DNA of 64,000 bases from DATBVX01 sp963705495 (GTDB taxonomy: Bacteria; Pseudomonadota; Gammaproteobacteria; Steroidobacterales; Steroidobacteraceae), in the NCBI GenBank assembly GCA_963705495.1, contig CAVPJQ010000005.1, positions 248,001-312,000 of the forward strand. The letters run 5' to 3'. Position numbers and translations under genes: made by a program. Shown here piece after piece: positions 17,169-27,269 of this stretch. Each line of letters starts with the position of its first letter. The first letter of the stretch is position 1. Below the pieces are notes generated by a model. The model searched no databases, had not been told where the DNA came from, and saw nothing but the letters and a program-made list of their open reading frames with translations.

Positions 17169-18342
17169 ATGACCCCGCGTCGTCTGATCGTCCTGTTGGC
17201 GCTCGGTCTCCTGGTGGTGGCCGGGGCGATCTACCTGAGCCTGCAACGCAGTTTGCCGCGCGACACGACGATCGCGCGCCATGTGCTGCCCGACCTCGCG
17301 GGCGCGCTCAACGACGTGAACCAGCTGAGCATCGTCAAGGCGGACGACAAGACCGCCGTGACGCTCAAGCGGACCGCGACGGACTGGCAGGTTGCCGAGC
17401 GCGCGAACTACGCGGCGGATTCGTCCAAGGTGCGCAAGCTCCTCATCGACCTGTCGCAGCTCGAGACCGTGGAAGAAAAGACCTCGAACCCGAAGCTCTA
17501 CGCACAGCTCGGTGTCGAAGATGTGAAGGATCCGAAAGCGACCGGCGTGCGCGTCGATCTCGCCGGCCCGAAGCAGCCTCAGAGTGTGATCGTCGGGAAG
17601 ACCTCGGGCACGCATTCGACGTTCGTCCGCGTGCCGGGGCAGCCGCAGAGCTACCTCGCAACCCCGCAGATCAGCGTCGACGGCGAGCCGGCCAACTGGC
17701 TCGACCGGAATCTGCTCGACATCGCCGCGGCGCGTGTGCAGGAAGCGCGCGTGCGCCCTGCGACCGGCCCCCGTACGCCGTGAAGCGCGACGCGCGTGAG
17801 CAGACCGACTTTACGGTGCCGGATCTGCCGAAAGGTCGTACCTTGTCCAGCCCAACCGCCGCCAATTCCGCCTCCTCCGCGCTCACGGGCCTGACGTTCG
17901 ATGATGTGCGCGCCGCTGACAGCGGATGAAGACTGGAGCAAGGACACGGCGCAGGCGCGAGTTCCGGCTGTTCGATGGCACCGTGATCACGATCCGCGGG
18001 CGCGCCGTCGATGACAAGCACTGGATCCGCGTGACGAGCGCCTTCGATCCAGCACTCAACGAGCGGTTTGTGCAGCCGAAGAAGGACGATGCCGCTGCAC
18101 CGCCGGCTCCGGCAGCCACTACGAAGGATGCTGCGCCCAAGCCCGCAACGCCGGCTGCGACCAAGCCGAGCGAACCCGCCAAGACCGCTGCGGAAGTTCG
18201 CACCGAGAGCGAGGCGCTCGCCAAACGCACCGAGAGCTGGGTGTATTCGATCCCCGGGTACAAGTACGACACGATCTTCCGTCCGCTCGATCAGCTCCTG
18301 CAGCCGCTCCCGACGAAGCCCGCCAAAGACAAGAAGCCATGA
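17169..18342 (+). CDS. DUF4340 domain protein, frame breaks
   Basis: About 390 aa when joined. An N-terminal anchor (LIVLLALGLLVVAGAIYLSL) is followed by a DUF4340-type repeat region (LSIVKADDKTAVTLKRT, then DWQVAERANYAADSSKVRKLL). An Ala/Pro/Lys-rich tail ends in PTKPAKDKKP. DUF4340 proteins regularly follow GldG-like genes and are thought to be periplasmic parts of the same transporter; their role is unknown. The frame shifts near 17760 and at least once near 17930. GAGG six bases before ATG supports the start. Confidence 0.7.
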
Positions 18343-18345
18343 CCG

Positions 18346-18799
18346 ATGGCGGTGGGCGAAGCTGATCCGGGCGATCTGAAATCGGCCGGCTTGCTGCGTC
18401 GCCTGGCTGCCCTGCTCTACGACACGTTGCTGCTCGTCGCCGTATCTGATGACGGTGACGTGGCTTCTTCTGCCGCTGACGCGCGGCGAAGCCATCACGC
18501 ACGAAACCGTCGGCGCCTTCGAATATCTCTATCGCGCCCTGCTCCTCGGCCTCGTCGTCGCGTACTACGGCTTCAGCTGGACGCGATCGGGTCAGACGCT
18601 TGGAATGCTCGCGTGGAGAATCCGGGTTGTGCGCAGCGACGGCGGCGGTCTTCTGCGCTGGCGCGATGTGCTGTTGCGCCTCGCAGCCTCGATGCTCTCC
18701 TGGCTGCCCGCAGGCCTCGGCTACTTCTGGATGCTGTTCGATCGCGACCACCTGACCTGGCACGATCGCCTCAGCCGCACTCGCGTCGTCAAAGCCTGA
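18346..18799 (+). CDS. RDD family membrane protein, one frame break
   Basis: About 151 aa with the R...D...D signature of the family (LLRRLAALLYDTLLL at the start, TWHDRLSRTRVV at the end) and three hydrophobic segments. The motif GQTLGMLAWRIRVV is typical. The frame shifts near 18445, between LLLVAV and MTVTWLLLP. It starts three bases after the DUF4340 stop, so it probably belongs to the same transcript. RDD proteins have varied or unknown functions, and some are linked to ion transport. Its gene ends almost touching the convergent lptG gene. Confidence 0.75.
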
Positions 18800-18803
18800 A
18801 CAG

Positions 18804-19876
18804 CTAACGAGTCCGCGCGATCAGGATCATGGTGAGCAGTGCCAGCGCGGCGGTCGGAATCCACGCCAGGATCATCGGATCGAGATTGAAGATGATGCTG
18901 CCGCTCTCCAGCGTCCGCTGCACCAGGAAGAACGCAACGCCGATCAGCACCCCGATCACGATGCGCGCGCCCGCGCCCGAGGAGCGCAACGGCCCCAGCG
19001 CAAACGGTACGGCAAGAATCGCCACCATGATGATCGCGAAGGTGCGGGCGATTCGCGACCAGAACGCAAACACGTAGCTGTGCGGCTTCCAGCCCGTTGG
19101 AGCGCAGGTGGCCGATGAGTCGCCACAGGTCCAGCGACGGCAGCTGACGCGGCTCACTCGCGGCGATACCGAGAAAGCCGGGATTGACCTTGGTCTCGAG
19201 CTCGAGGTCCGTTCTTGGAGTCGCGACGACGTGATCGTCCTCGAAACGAGTCTCGGTGTAGCCGTCCAGCCGCCAGTGACCCGCTGTCTCGCCGAGGATT
19301 GCACGACTCGCGTGACCGACGGTGAGCAAGACGAGCGGATTGGCGAAGCGGAACACGTACACGCCGCCGAACAGGTTGTCGCCCGACTGCTCGTGCACGC
19401 TGATGATGGTGTTGCCGTCCTTGAGCCAGGCGCTCCCCGACCCCGCGAAGCTCACATCCGAGAACTTGCTGAAGGCCTTCTGCTGGCGCGCAAACTTCTG
19501 CACCGGTGGCGCGACCACTTCGCCCAGCAGGGCCGTCAGCATCGCGATCAGCAGGCCGGCAACCGCGCGCCGAAACGGCGATGCGCAGCACCGACACGCC
19601 CGCCGCACGAATGACCACCAGCTCGCTGCCGCGGGCCAGGATGCCGAGTCCCAGCAGCGCGCCGATGAGCACCGAGATCGGCATCAACTCGTAGGCCTGC
19701 TGCGGCAGATTGAGCACAGTGAACAGCAGCGCATCGCTCGCCCTGTAGTTGCCGACGCCGATGTCATCCTGCTGGCCGATGAAGACGAACAGTGCACCGA
19801 GCGTCAGGAGCGCGCCGAGCACCATGGCGCTGTAGAGCAGGATCGTGCCGATGATGTAGCGATCGATGATTTTCAC
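18804..19876 (-). CDS. lptG: LPS export ABC transporter permease LptG, two frame breaks
   Basis: About 357 aa when joined, starting VKIIDRYIIGTILLY from a GTG that overlaps the lptF stop (GTGA). The N-terminal part has three membrane helices (GALLTLGALFVFIGQQDD, ELMPISVLIGALLGLG), the middle a periplasmic beta-jellyroll region (FARQQKAFSKFSDV, DVSFAGSGSAWLKDG), and the end more helices (FAIIMVAILAVPFALGPLR). With LptF and LptB it extracts LPS from the inner membrane. Breaks lie near 19575 and 19085. The gene is essential in most Gram-negative bacteria, so these breaks argue for sequence errors rather than gene loss. Confidence 0.88.
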
Positions 19877-20969
19877 GCCGGCCGCACCTGAGCTGGTCGC
19901 AGTCGCAGCCAGATCGCTCGTTGCATCAGCACGAAAAGCGCGAGAGCCACCATCAGCCCATGCACCCACCACAACCCGAGGGTGGGCGGGATGCTGCCGC
20001 GTGCCAGCCAGACCTTCGCCGCGGACAGCAGGTTCGAATAGACGAAATACAGGAGGATCGCGAGGCCGATGCGCGCGTAGCGTCCCTGACGCGGGCGCAG
20101 GCGCGACAAGGGCACGGCGAGCAACGTGAGCACGAACGCCATGATCGGCATCGACAGGCGCCATTGCAGCTCGGCGCGATCTTCGGGCGTGCGCGAGGCG
20201 AGCAACTCGGCCGTTGACTTGAGCTCGAGCTTGCTGGTCGTCAGCTCCGCCTCCGGCAGGCGCACCGGGATACCGTGCTCCTCGAATTCGGTGATCCGGA
20301 ATTCCGGGCTACCGGGAATGCCCTCGTAGCGACGGCCGTTCTTCAGCACCAGCGTATGCAGCAGGCCGCCTTCACTCACCACGTGTCGCGCCTGGGCGGC
20401 GACCGCGATCTCCACCCGCTCGTCGTGGCTGCGCTTGACGAACACGTCGCGCAGCGTTCCGTCGGCGGTCGACGCCGCCCGGCGTAGAACACCGCGTCGG
20501 AGTCGCCAAAGGTGTGAAACCGGCCCGGCTCGAGGTTGCCGAACTCCGCATCACGCATCGCGACGCTGCGCAGCGACTGGACATGAACGGCCGCCCTGGG
20601 TGCGAGTTCCAGTGCCAGCCAGCCCAGCAGCACGGCCAGCAAGGTTGTCAAGACGAGAACCGGGGCACTTAGGCGAGCAATGCTGAGGCCACAAGCCTGC
20701 ATGGCCGCCATTTCGCTCTCGTGATACAGCCGCCCGAAGGCGAGCACGATCGCGAGCAGCAGGCCCACCGGCACCAAAACCGTGAGATTCTCGAGCGAGC
20801 TGAAAGCGATCAGCGCCAGCACGACCTCGCGCGGGAAGCGGTGCTCGGCGGCACGCTCCAGGACGCGTGCCATCTGGTTGGTGACGAGGATGACCAGCAG
20901 CACGCCAGTGACCGCGAACCAGGTCAGGGTCACTTCGCGCAGAATGTAGCGGTCGAGGATTCGCGGCAC
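19873..20969 (-). CDS. lptF: LPS export ABC transporter permease LptF, one frame break
   Basis: About 365 aa when joined. Start MPRILDRYILREVTLTWF; early membrane helices; periplasmic domain containing EPGRFHTFGDSDAVFYA; C-terminal helices (LSMPIMAFVLTLLAVPLSRLRPRQGRY is the usual LptF pattern). One base appears to be missing near 20475, between FYAG and ASTADGTLRDVFVKR. It pairs with lptG through a four-base overlap. The divergent pepA neighbour is the standard gammaproteobacterial arrangement. Located in the inner membrane, moving LPS into the LptC-A bridge. Confidence 0.9.
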
Positions 20970-21184
20970 TCAGGTCACCGGTGGCTGTGGCCGCACGCGC
21001 AAATTGAGTACACTAGCGCGCCATGCGTCGAGCAGCCTGCCGGCCGCGATTACAGCGATAACGACTGCGACGGCAGGAGTCAAGAGGCCGGGGCGACATC
21101 GGCGGTTACGTTAAACCACCAGCGCGCGAGGCTCAATCGGCTTGAGGGCTCGAGAGCTGCCAACAGTGTCTGAAGGGATCGTTT

Positions 21185-22681
21185 ATGCAGTTCAAGGCGG
21201 TAACAGGATCGGCCGCACCGAAGCGCAGCGAGTGTGCAGTTCTGGGCGTGTTCGAGGGGCACGAGCTCGCCAGCGCGACACTTTCCTTCGACCGCCGTCA
21301 CGGGCGGCGCATCGCGACGCTGTTGCGACGGGGTGACTTCCCCGCGCGTCTCGGCGATACGTTTCTCCTTTCCGATCTCGGCGAGGGACAGGCACGCGCA
21401 CTGCTGGTGGGGCTTGGACCGCGCAAGACCTACAACCGCAAGGCCTACCGGCGCGCCCTGCAGGCAGCGCTGCAGACATTGACGCGCACCGGCGTGAAGC
21501 ACGCCGTGGTCTGGCTGACTGAGGAGCCGGTGCCGGGCGTCGATCCGTACTACGCCGGGCGCTTCGCGGCGGAAGCGGTCGCGAGCGTCCTGTATCGCAT
21601 CCCGGATCTGAAGACTGGTGCCAAGCCCACTCCCTCGGCCCTGGGCCGCCTCACCCTGGTGGTCGCGGATGCCGTCGCGGCGCGGGCAGCGCAGCGGGGA
21701 CTCGATGACGGTGCGGCCATTACAGAGGGCATGAAGGTCACGCGTGATCTTGCCAATCTGCCCGCCAATGTCTGCACGCCGCGCCATCTCGGTCGTGCGG
21801 CCCGCAAGCTCGGCAAGAAGTATCGGGCTCTGAAGGTCAAGGTGCTCGAGCGCCGCGCCATCGAACGACTGCGTATGGGCGCGTTCCTTTCCGTCACGCA
21901 CGGGAGCGACGAGCCGCCCCAGCTCATCGTGCTCGAGTATCGCGGTGCGCGGCGCAGCGCGGCCCCGATCGCGCTCATCGGCAAGGGCATCACGTTCGAC
22001 AGCGGCGGCATTTCGCTCAAGGATCCCGCCGGCATGGATGAAATGAAGTTCGACATGAGCGGTGCTGCGAGCGTCCTCGGAACCTTCGCGAGCGCGGCGG
22101 CGTTGCGCCTGCCGCTCAATCTGGTCGGCATCATTCCCGCCTGCGAGAACCTTCCGAACGGCCGGGCCACCAAACCCGGTGACATCGTGCGCAGCATGTC
22201 GGGCCAGACCGTCGAAGTACTGAACACCGATGCCGAGGGGCGCCTCATCCTGGCCGACGCGTTGACCTACGTGCGCCGCTTCAAGCCCGCGGCGGTGGTC
22301 GACGTCGCGACACTCACTGGTGCGTGCGTCGTCGCACTTGGGGCTCATTTTGCCGGACTCATGTCGGCCGACGCGCAGCTCAACGAGGAGCTTGCCAACG
22401 CCGGCGAGCGCGCCGACGATCGTGCCTGGCGCATGCCGCTCGTCGAGGAATATGGAGAGCAGCTCAAGAGCAATTTCGCCGACATGGCGAACACCGGCGG
22501 GCGCGAGGGCGGCGCGATCACCGCGGCCTGCTTTCTCTCGAAGTTCGCGCAAGGCCTGCGCTGGGCGCACCTGGACATCGCCGGGGTCGCCTGGCTCACC
22601 GGGGCGCAGAAGGGCAGCACCGGCCGACCGGTACCGCTACTGGTCGATTTTCTCCTCAATCGCGCCCGCAAGACGGCCTGA
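21185..22681 (+). CDS. pepA: Leucyl aminopeptidase (cytosol aminopeptidase, M17)
   Basis: 498 aa and intact. The family signature NTDAEGRL is near residue 347, and the metal-binding and catalytic residues lie in GKGITFDSGGISLK and DMSGAASVLG. The M17 hexamer removes N-terminal residues from peptides in the cytoplasm and in some species also acts as a DNA-binding regulator. ATG 21185 is used. It heads the plus-strand run pepA-holC-small protein-valS and is divergent from lptF, with a 215-base gap in which no strong promoter pair is obvious. Confidence 0.95.
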   Translation: MQFKAVTGSAAPKRSECAVLGVFEGHELASATLSFDRRHGRRIATLLRRGDFPARLGDTFLLSDLGEGQARALLVGLGPRKTYNRKAYRRALQAALQTLTRTGVKHAVVWLTEEPVPGVDPYYAGRFAAEAVASVLYRIPDLKTGAKPTPSALGRLTLVVADAVAARAAQRGLDDGAAITEGMKVTRDLANLPANVCTPRHLGRAARKLGKKYRALKVKVLERRAIERLRMGAFLSVTHGSDEPPQLIVLEYRGARRSAAPIALIGKGITFDSGGISLKDPAGMDEMKFDMSGAASVLGTFASAAALRLPLNLVGIIPACENLPNGRATKPGDIVRSMSGQTVEVLNTDAEGRLILADALTYVRRFKPAAVVDVATLTGACVVALGAHFAGLMSADAQLNEELANAGERADDRAWRMPLVEEYGEQLKSNFADMANTGGREGGAITAACFLSKFAQGLRWAHLDIAGVAWLTGAQKGSTGRPVPLLVDFLLNRARKTA

Positions 22682-22700
22682 GCCGGGGCGGAGAGTCCGT

Positions 22701-23147
22701 CTGACGCGCGTCGATTTCTATGTACTCGAGGAAGCCGACGCCGGCGCGCGGCGGCGTCTCGCCTGCCGGCTCGCGGAGAAGGCCTTCGCCCAGTCGCATC
22801 GCGTACTGATGCTGGCTACGGACGACGAGGAAGCACGCCAGCTCGATGATCTGCTGTGGACCTTCCGGGACCGCAGCTTCGTGCCCCACGAGCTGGCAGC
22901 GCCCGGCATGACGAGCCAGGCCCGTGTGCTGATTGGCACGCCAGAGTCGGCGGCGGGGACCAGCGCTGATATCCTCATCAACGTCTCGGACCGGCTGCCG
23001 GAGGATCCCACGCGATTCACGCGTATCGTGGAGGCGCTGGACGGCGAGCCGACTCGCCGCAAGGCGGGGCGCCAGCGCTACAGTGCCTATCGTGAGCAAG
23101 GGCTGAGTCTCGAATCGCATAACGTCAGTGCCAGTCATGAAGTCTGA
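22701..23147 (+). CDS. holC: DNA polymerase III chi subunit, apparent CTG start
   Basis: 148 aa starting LTRVDFYVLEEADAGARRRL, matching the usual HolC start MTxVDFYVL. Chi links the clamp loader to single-stranded DNA-binding protein. The only start that fits the family is CTG at 22701, with GGAGAG about seven bases upstream; no ATG, GTG or TTG lies in a suitable place. It sits between pepA and valS, the usual place in gammaproteobacteria. A single-base error turning ATG or GTG into CTG is possible. It ends by overlapping the following small gene by 11 bases. Confidence 0.88.
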   Translation: MTRVDFYVLEEADAGARRRLACRLAEKAFAQSHRVLMLATDDEEARQLDDLLWTFRDRSFVPHELAAPGMTSQARVLIGTPESAAGTSADILINVSDRLPEDPTRFTRIVEALDGEPTRRKAGRQRYSAYREQGLSLESHNVSASHEV

Positions 23148-23406
23148 AAGAACCGGCAACGAGGAGGCGATCCCCACCCTGACGGAGATCGTCGAGCTCG
23201 CGGGTCCGTCGATCGATCCGCAGGTCCTGGAGATTCTGCACACGGAGATCTCCGCGCGCGTCATGCGACTCGCCGAAGAACTGATGCGCGAGGCGAGCCG
23301 CGACCTGGAAAGCATCCTGCTCAAGCGGGTCTGCGATCAGCTGCGCGTCCGCGTGCCCGAAATTGTCGAAGATGCGGTGCGCGAATATCTGGGTACGGAG
23401 TTCTGA
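23137..23406 (+). CDS. Small conserved-looking protein between holC and valS
   Basis: 89 aa, acidic and helical (IVELAGPSIDPQVLEILHTEI, then VMRLAEELMREASRDLESI), without signal or membrane segment. It overlaps the holC stop and ends 23 bases before valS, so it is translationally embedded in the operon. I do not recognise a named family. The helix pattern suggests a small oligomeric or partner-binding protein. Start ATG 23137 is chosen over an ATG nine bases upstream because of family-like length, but either is possible. Confidence 0.7.
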   Translation: MKSERTGNEEAIPTLTEIVELAGPSIDPQVLEILHTEISARVMRLAEELMREASRDLESILLKRVCDQLRVRVPEIVEDAVREYLGTEF

Positions 23407-23429
23407 TCAGGCGCCGCGTTCACTGATTG

Positions 23430-26225
23430 ATGGATAAGGTCTACTCCCCCCGCGATATCGAGCCGCGCCTATACCAGCGCTGGGAGAAATCCGGCTACTT
23501 CGCACCGAAGGGAAGCAGCGCCAGCTACAGCATCGTCATTCCGCCGCCCAATGTGACCGGGACGCTGCACATGGGGCATGCGTTCCAGCACACCCTCATG
23601 GACGCCCTCACACGCCTGCACCGCATGGAAGGCGACAACACACTCTGGCAGCCCGGTACCGATCATGCCGGCATCGCTACGCAGATGGTCGTGGAGCGCC
23701 AGCTCAGCAGCGAAGGGCTGTCGCGCCATGACCTCGGCCGCGAAGCGTTCGTCGCCCGCGTGTGGAAATGGAAGGAGGAGTCCGGAGGAACGATTTCGCG
23801 GCAGATGCGCCGGCTCGGCGAGTCCGTGGACTGGAGCCGCGAATGTTTCACGATGGATCCCGGGCTCAGCGCCGCGGTCACGGAAGTCTTCGTGCGCCTG
23901 CACGAGGAAGGACTGATCTATCGCGGCAAGCGCCTCGTGAACTGGGACCCGGTGCTGCACACCGCGTTGTCGGATCTCGAAGTGCTCGCCGAGCCCGAGG
24001 CCGGTCACCTGTGGCACCTGCGCTATCCGCTGGCCGACGACTCAGGCCATGTCGTCGTGGCAACCACTCGTCCCGAGACCATACTGGGGGACACCGCCGT
24101 TGCCGTGCATCCGGATGACGAGCGCCATCGTTCGCTCGTCGGGCACAAGGTCCGCCTGCCGCTCACTCAACGGCTGATTCCGATCATCGCCGATGAATAC
24201 GTGGATCCTGCATTCGGCTCCGGCGTGCTGAAGGTGACGCCCGGACATGACTTCAATGACTACGAGGTCGGCCGGCGACATCAGCTGCCGGTCCTCAATA
24301 TCTTCGACCAGGACGCGAGGATCGTCGCCGATGCCGCCGCAGACCTGGCTGCAATTCCGGTGGAGCTGCGTGGGCTCGATCGCTTCGACGCGCGCAAGCG
24401 GGTCATCGCGATGTTCGAAGCCCAGGGTCTGCTCGAGAAAGTCGAGCCACGCACCTCGCCCGTGCCACGAGGCGACCGGAGCGATGCGGTGCTCGAACCC
24501 TGGCTCACCGACCAGTGGTACGTGAAGATCGGCCCGCTCGCGAAGCCCGCGATTCGTGCCGTGGAAGACGGCAGGACCCGGTTCGTCCCGGAGAGCTGGG
24601 CCAAGACCTATTTTCAATGGATGCGCAACATCCAGGACTGGTGCATCAGCCGCCAGCTCTGGTGGGGCCATCGCATTCCGGCCTGGTACGACACTGCCGG
24701 CAACATCTTCGTGGCTCGCAATGCCGAGGAGGCTCGCCGTCAGGCGCAGCACCATCACGGCCGCGATGTGCCGCTGCGACAGGACGAGGATGTACTCGAT
24801 ACCTGGTTCTCCTCCGCGCTGTGGCCGTTCTCCACCCTCGGCTGGCCGGCGCAGACACCAGAGCTGCAAGCCTTCTACCCAACCTCGGTGCTGGTGACCG
24901 GCTTCGACATCATCTTCTTCTGGGTTGCCCGGATGATGATGATGGGGCTCAAGTTCGCGGGCGATGTGCCGTTTCGCGAGGTGTATATCACGGGCCTGAT
25001 TCGCGACGAGCACGGCGAGAAGATGTCCAAGAGCAAGGGCAACATCCTCGACCCCATCGATCTCATCGACGGGATCGCGCTCGAGCCGCTGGTCACGAAG
25101 CGCACCACCGGCCTGATGCAGCCGCACCTGCGCGCGAGCATCGAAAGAAATACGCGCAAGCAGTTCCCCGCCGGCATCCCGGCGTTCGGCACCGATGCAG
25201 TGCGCTTCACCTTCGCCGCACTCGCCTCACCCGGGCGCGACATTCGTTTCGATCTCGGGCGCGTCGAGGGCTATCGAAATTTCTGCAACAAGCTGTGGAA
25301 TGCCGCGCGTTATGTGCTGATGGTGACCGAGGGCAAGGATTGCAGTGCGAATGCCCCGTGCGAGCTGAGCAGCGCGGACCGGTGGATCCGCGGTCGCCTG
25401 CATCGTGCGATCACCACGCTGCGCGAAGCCTTGGCGAGCTATCGCTTCGATCTCGCCGCCACCGCAGCCTATGAGTTCACGTGGTACGAGTTCTGCGACT
25501 GGTATCTCGAGTTCACGAAACCGGCTCTGCAGTCGGCGGAGTCGACCGAAGCGCAGCAGCGGGGTGCGCGTCGCACGCTGCTCGAAGTTCTCGAGGCGCT
25601 GCTGCGGCTCCTGCACCCGCTGATCCCTTTCATCACGGAAGAGATCTGGCTGCAGGTCGCACCGCCCGCCGGCAAGTCAGGCGATACGATCATGTTGCAA
25701 CCATTTCCGCGCGCTGCGGATTTCGCCCTGGACGAGGCGAGTGCGCGCGATATCGAATTGGTGCGCGAGCTGATCCTGAAGCTGCGCAACATCCGCGGCG
25801 AGAATGACATCCCGAACTCCAGGCGCCTCGATCATGTCTTCATCAAGGATGCCTCGCGCGAGCAGCTGGCGATCGTTCAGGCGCACCGCAGTTACTTCGA
25901 TCGACTGGCGAATGCGGACCTGCGGCCGTTCGATTCGAGCTGTGATATCGAGGTCGCGGCGAGCGCGCGGGTCGGAAGCGTCGAAATCTACGTTCCGCTG
26001 CGAGGCTTGAAGGAAAATCTTGCCGCGGAGACGGCGCGCCTGGCGAAGTTACAGGAGCGTGCGCGCAAGGAACTCGCCGCAACCGAAGGGAAACTCGCTA
26101 ACCCTGAATTCGTGCGCAATGCTCCCGCCGCAGTGACCGGCAAAGCCCGGGAGCGCGCCGCGGAGCTCAGGCAGGAGCTCTCGCAACTGGCCACCCAGAT
26201 CGAGCGGTTGGAAAAACTGCGATGA
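23430..26225 (+). CDS. valS: Valyl-tRNA synthetase
   Basis: 931 aa, intact over 2.8 kb. It has the class I HIGH-type motif HMGH near residue 47 and KMSKS (EKMSKSKGN) near residue 531. The editing domain lies between them, the anticodon-binding domain follows, and a C-terminal coiled-coil arm ends at IERLEKLR. It charges tRNA-Val and edits mischarged Thr. The KMSKS-side insertion (IALEPLVTKRTTGLMQPHLRASI) is of the kind seen in proteobacterial ValRS. Start ATG 23430; an in-frame TTG directly before it is ignored. Last gene of the pepA-holC-valS run. Confidence 0.97.
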   Translation: MDKVYSPRDIEPRLYQRWEKSGYFAPKGSSASYSIVIPPPNVTGTLHMGHAFQHTLMDALTRLHRMEGDNTLWQPGTDHAGIATQMVVERQLSSEGLSRHDLGREAFVARVWKWKEESGGTISRQMRRLGESVDWSRECFTMDPGLSAAVTEVFVRLHEEGLIYRGKRLVNWDPVLHTALSDLEVLAEPEAGHLWHLRYPLADDSGHVVVATTRPETILGDTAVAVHPDDERHRSLVGHKVRLPLTQRLIPIIADEYVDPAFGSGVLKVTPGHDFNDYEVGRRHQLPVLNIFDQDARIVADAAADLAAIPVELRGLDRFDARKRVIAMFEAQGLLEKVEPRTSPVPRGDRSDAVLEPWLTDQWYVKIGPLAKPAIRAVEDGRTRFVPESWAKTYFQWMRNIQDWCISRQLWWGHRIPAWYDTAGNIFVARNAEEARRQAQHHHGRDVPLRQDEDVLDTWFSSALWPFSTLGWPAQTPELQAFYPTSVLVTGFDIIFFWVARMMMMGLKFAGDVPFREVYITGLIRDEHGEKMSKSKGNILDPIDLIDGIALEPLVTKRTTGLMQPHLRASIERNTRKQFPAGIPAFGTDAVRFTFAALASPGRDIRFDLGRVEGYRNFCNKLWNAARYVLMVTEGKDCSANAPCELSSADRWIRGRLHRAITTLREALASYRFDLAATAAYEFTWYEFCDWYLEFTKPALQSAESTEAQQRGARRTLLEVLEALLRLLHPLIPFITEEIWLQVAPPAGKSGDTIMLQPFPRAADFALDEASARDIELVRELILKLRNIRGENDIPNSRRLDHVFIKDASREQLAIVQAHRSYFDRLANADLRPFDSSCDIEVAASARVGSVEIYVPLRGLKENLAAETARLAKLQERARKELAATEGKLANPEFVRNAPAAVTGKARERAAELRQELSQLATQIERLEKLR

Positions 26226-26289
26226 ACGTCGGGGTTCCTGACCCTGACTGCGCTATCCTCGCTGCGACCCCTGAGCTGGTAACCGCTTG

Positions 26290-27261
26290 ATGCTGAAAGT
26301 TTCCGATCGTAGCGATGATCGAGTCCTTCACGGCGGCCCCCTGCCCCGCGAACGGCTGCGCGACACCTTGGATCAGCTCAACCGCGTGATCCTGGGCAAG
26401 GATGCGGAGCTGCGTCTTTGCATGGCGTGCCTGATGGCACGCGGTCACCTGCTCATCGAGGACATTCCAGGAGTCGGCAAGACCACCCTGGCCCACGCTC
26501 TCGCGCAGACGCTGGGGCTCACCTACCAGCGCATCCAGTTCACGAGCGACCTGCTGCCGGCCGACATCATTGGCGTATCGATCTTTGATCGCGCCGGCAG
26601 TCGTTTCGAGTTCCAGCGCGGCCCGATCTTTGCGCAGCTGGTGCTGGCGGACGAAGTGAATCGGGCGACGCCGAAAGCGCAAAGCGCTCTTCTCGAGGCC
26701 ATGGAAGAACAGCAGGTGACAGTCGATGGACGCAGTCACCCCTTGCCCGAACCCTTCTTCGTCATCGCGACGCAAAATCCCATCGAGCAGGTGGGCACCT
26801 TCCCGCTCCCCGAGTCGCAGCTCGATCGCTTCCTGATGCGGATCGAGCTGGGCTATCCCGATTCCGGACACGAGCGCCAGCTCCTGATGGGCCAGGACCG
26901 GCGTGCCCTGCTTGCAACGTTAAGTGCGACGCTCACCACTGCGGATCTGGAGTTGTTGCAGGCCGGCGTCGGCAAAGTGCACACGGCCCCGGCACTGCTC
27001 GACTACGTGCAGGCGCTGGTCGCCTACACGCGCGCCAGCGGAGAGTTCATCACGGGCCTGTCGCCACGTGCTGCCATTGGCCTGTTGCGCGCCAGCCAGA
27101 GCTGGGCATTGCTGGCGGGCCGCGCCGCCGTGGTGCCGGAGGACGTGCAGGCCGTGCTGCCAGCAGTCGTCGGGCACCGCTTGCGTATCTCGGGCGAGTC
27201 CGGAATTACTACTCCGCAAAGCACCGGGCGCGACATCATCGAGAGCGTGCCCATTCCCTGA
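26290..27261 (+). CDS. MoxR-family AAA+ ATPase
   Basis: 323 aa with Walker A (GVGKTTLA) near residue 60, Walker B (LVLADEVNRA) near 117, and the MoxR pattern AQSALLEAMEEQQVTVDG and ATQNPIEQVGTFPLPESQLDRF. MoxR ATPases act as chaperone-like factors with DUF58 and transglutaminase partners. It is followed by exactly those genes, with nine bases to the DUF58 start. Substrate unknown; this three-gene cluster is widespread in gammaproteobacteria. Confidence 0.92.
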   Translation: MLKVSDRSDDRVLHGGPLPRERLRDTLDQLNRVILGKDAELRLCMACLMARGHLLIEDIPGVGKTTLAHALAQTLGLTYQRIQFTSDLLPADIIGVSIFDRAGSRFEFQRGPIFAQLVLADEVNRATPKAQSALLEAMEEQQVTVDGRSHPLPEPFFVIATQNPIEQVGTFPLPESQLDRFLMRIELGYPDSGHERQLLMGQDRRALLATLSATLTTADLELLQAGVGKVHTAPALLDYVQALVAYTRASGEFITGLSPRAAIGLLRASQSWALLAGRAAVVPEDVQAVLPAVVGHRLRISGESGITTPQSTGRDIIESVPIP

Positions 27262-27269
27262 AGCGTGCA

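Noticed and set aside
21080..22570. A 496-residue minus-strand frame opposite pepA
   Set aside because: Antisense to an intact, conserved gene, with no recognisable motif or ribosome site.
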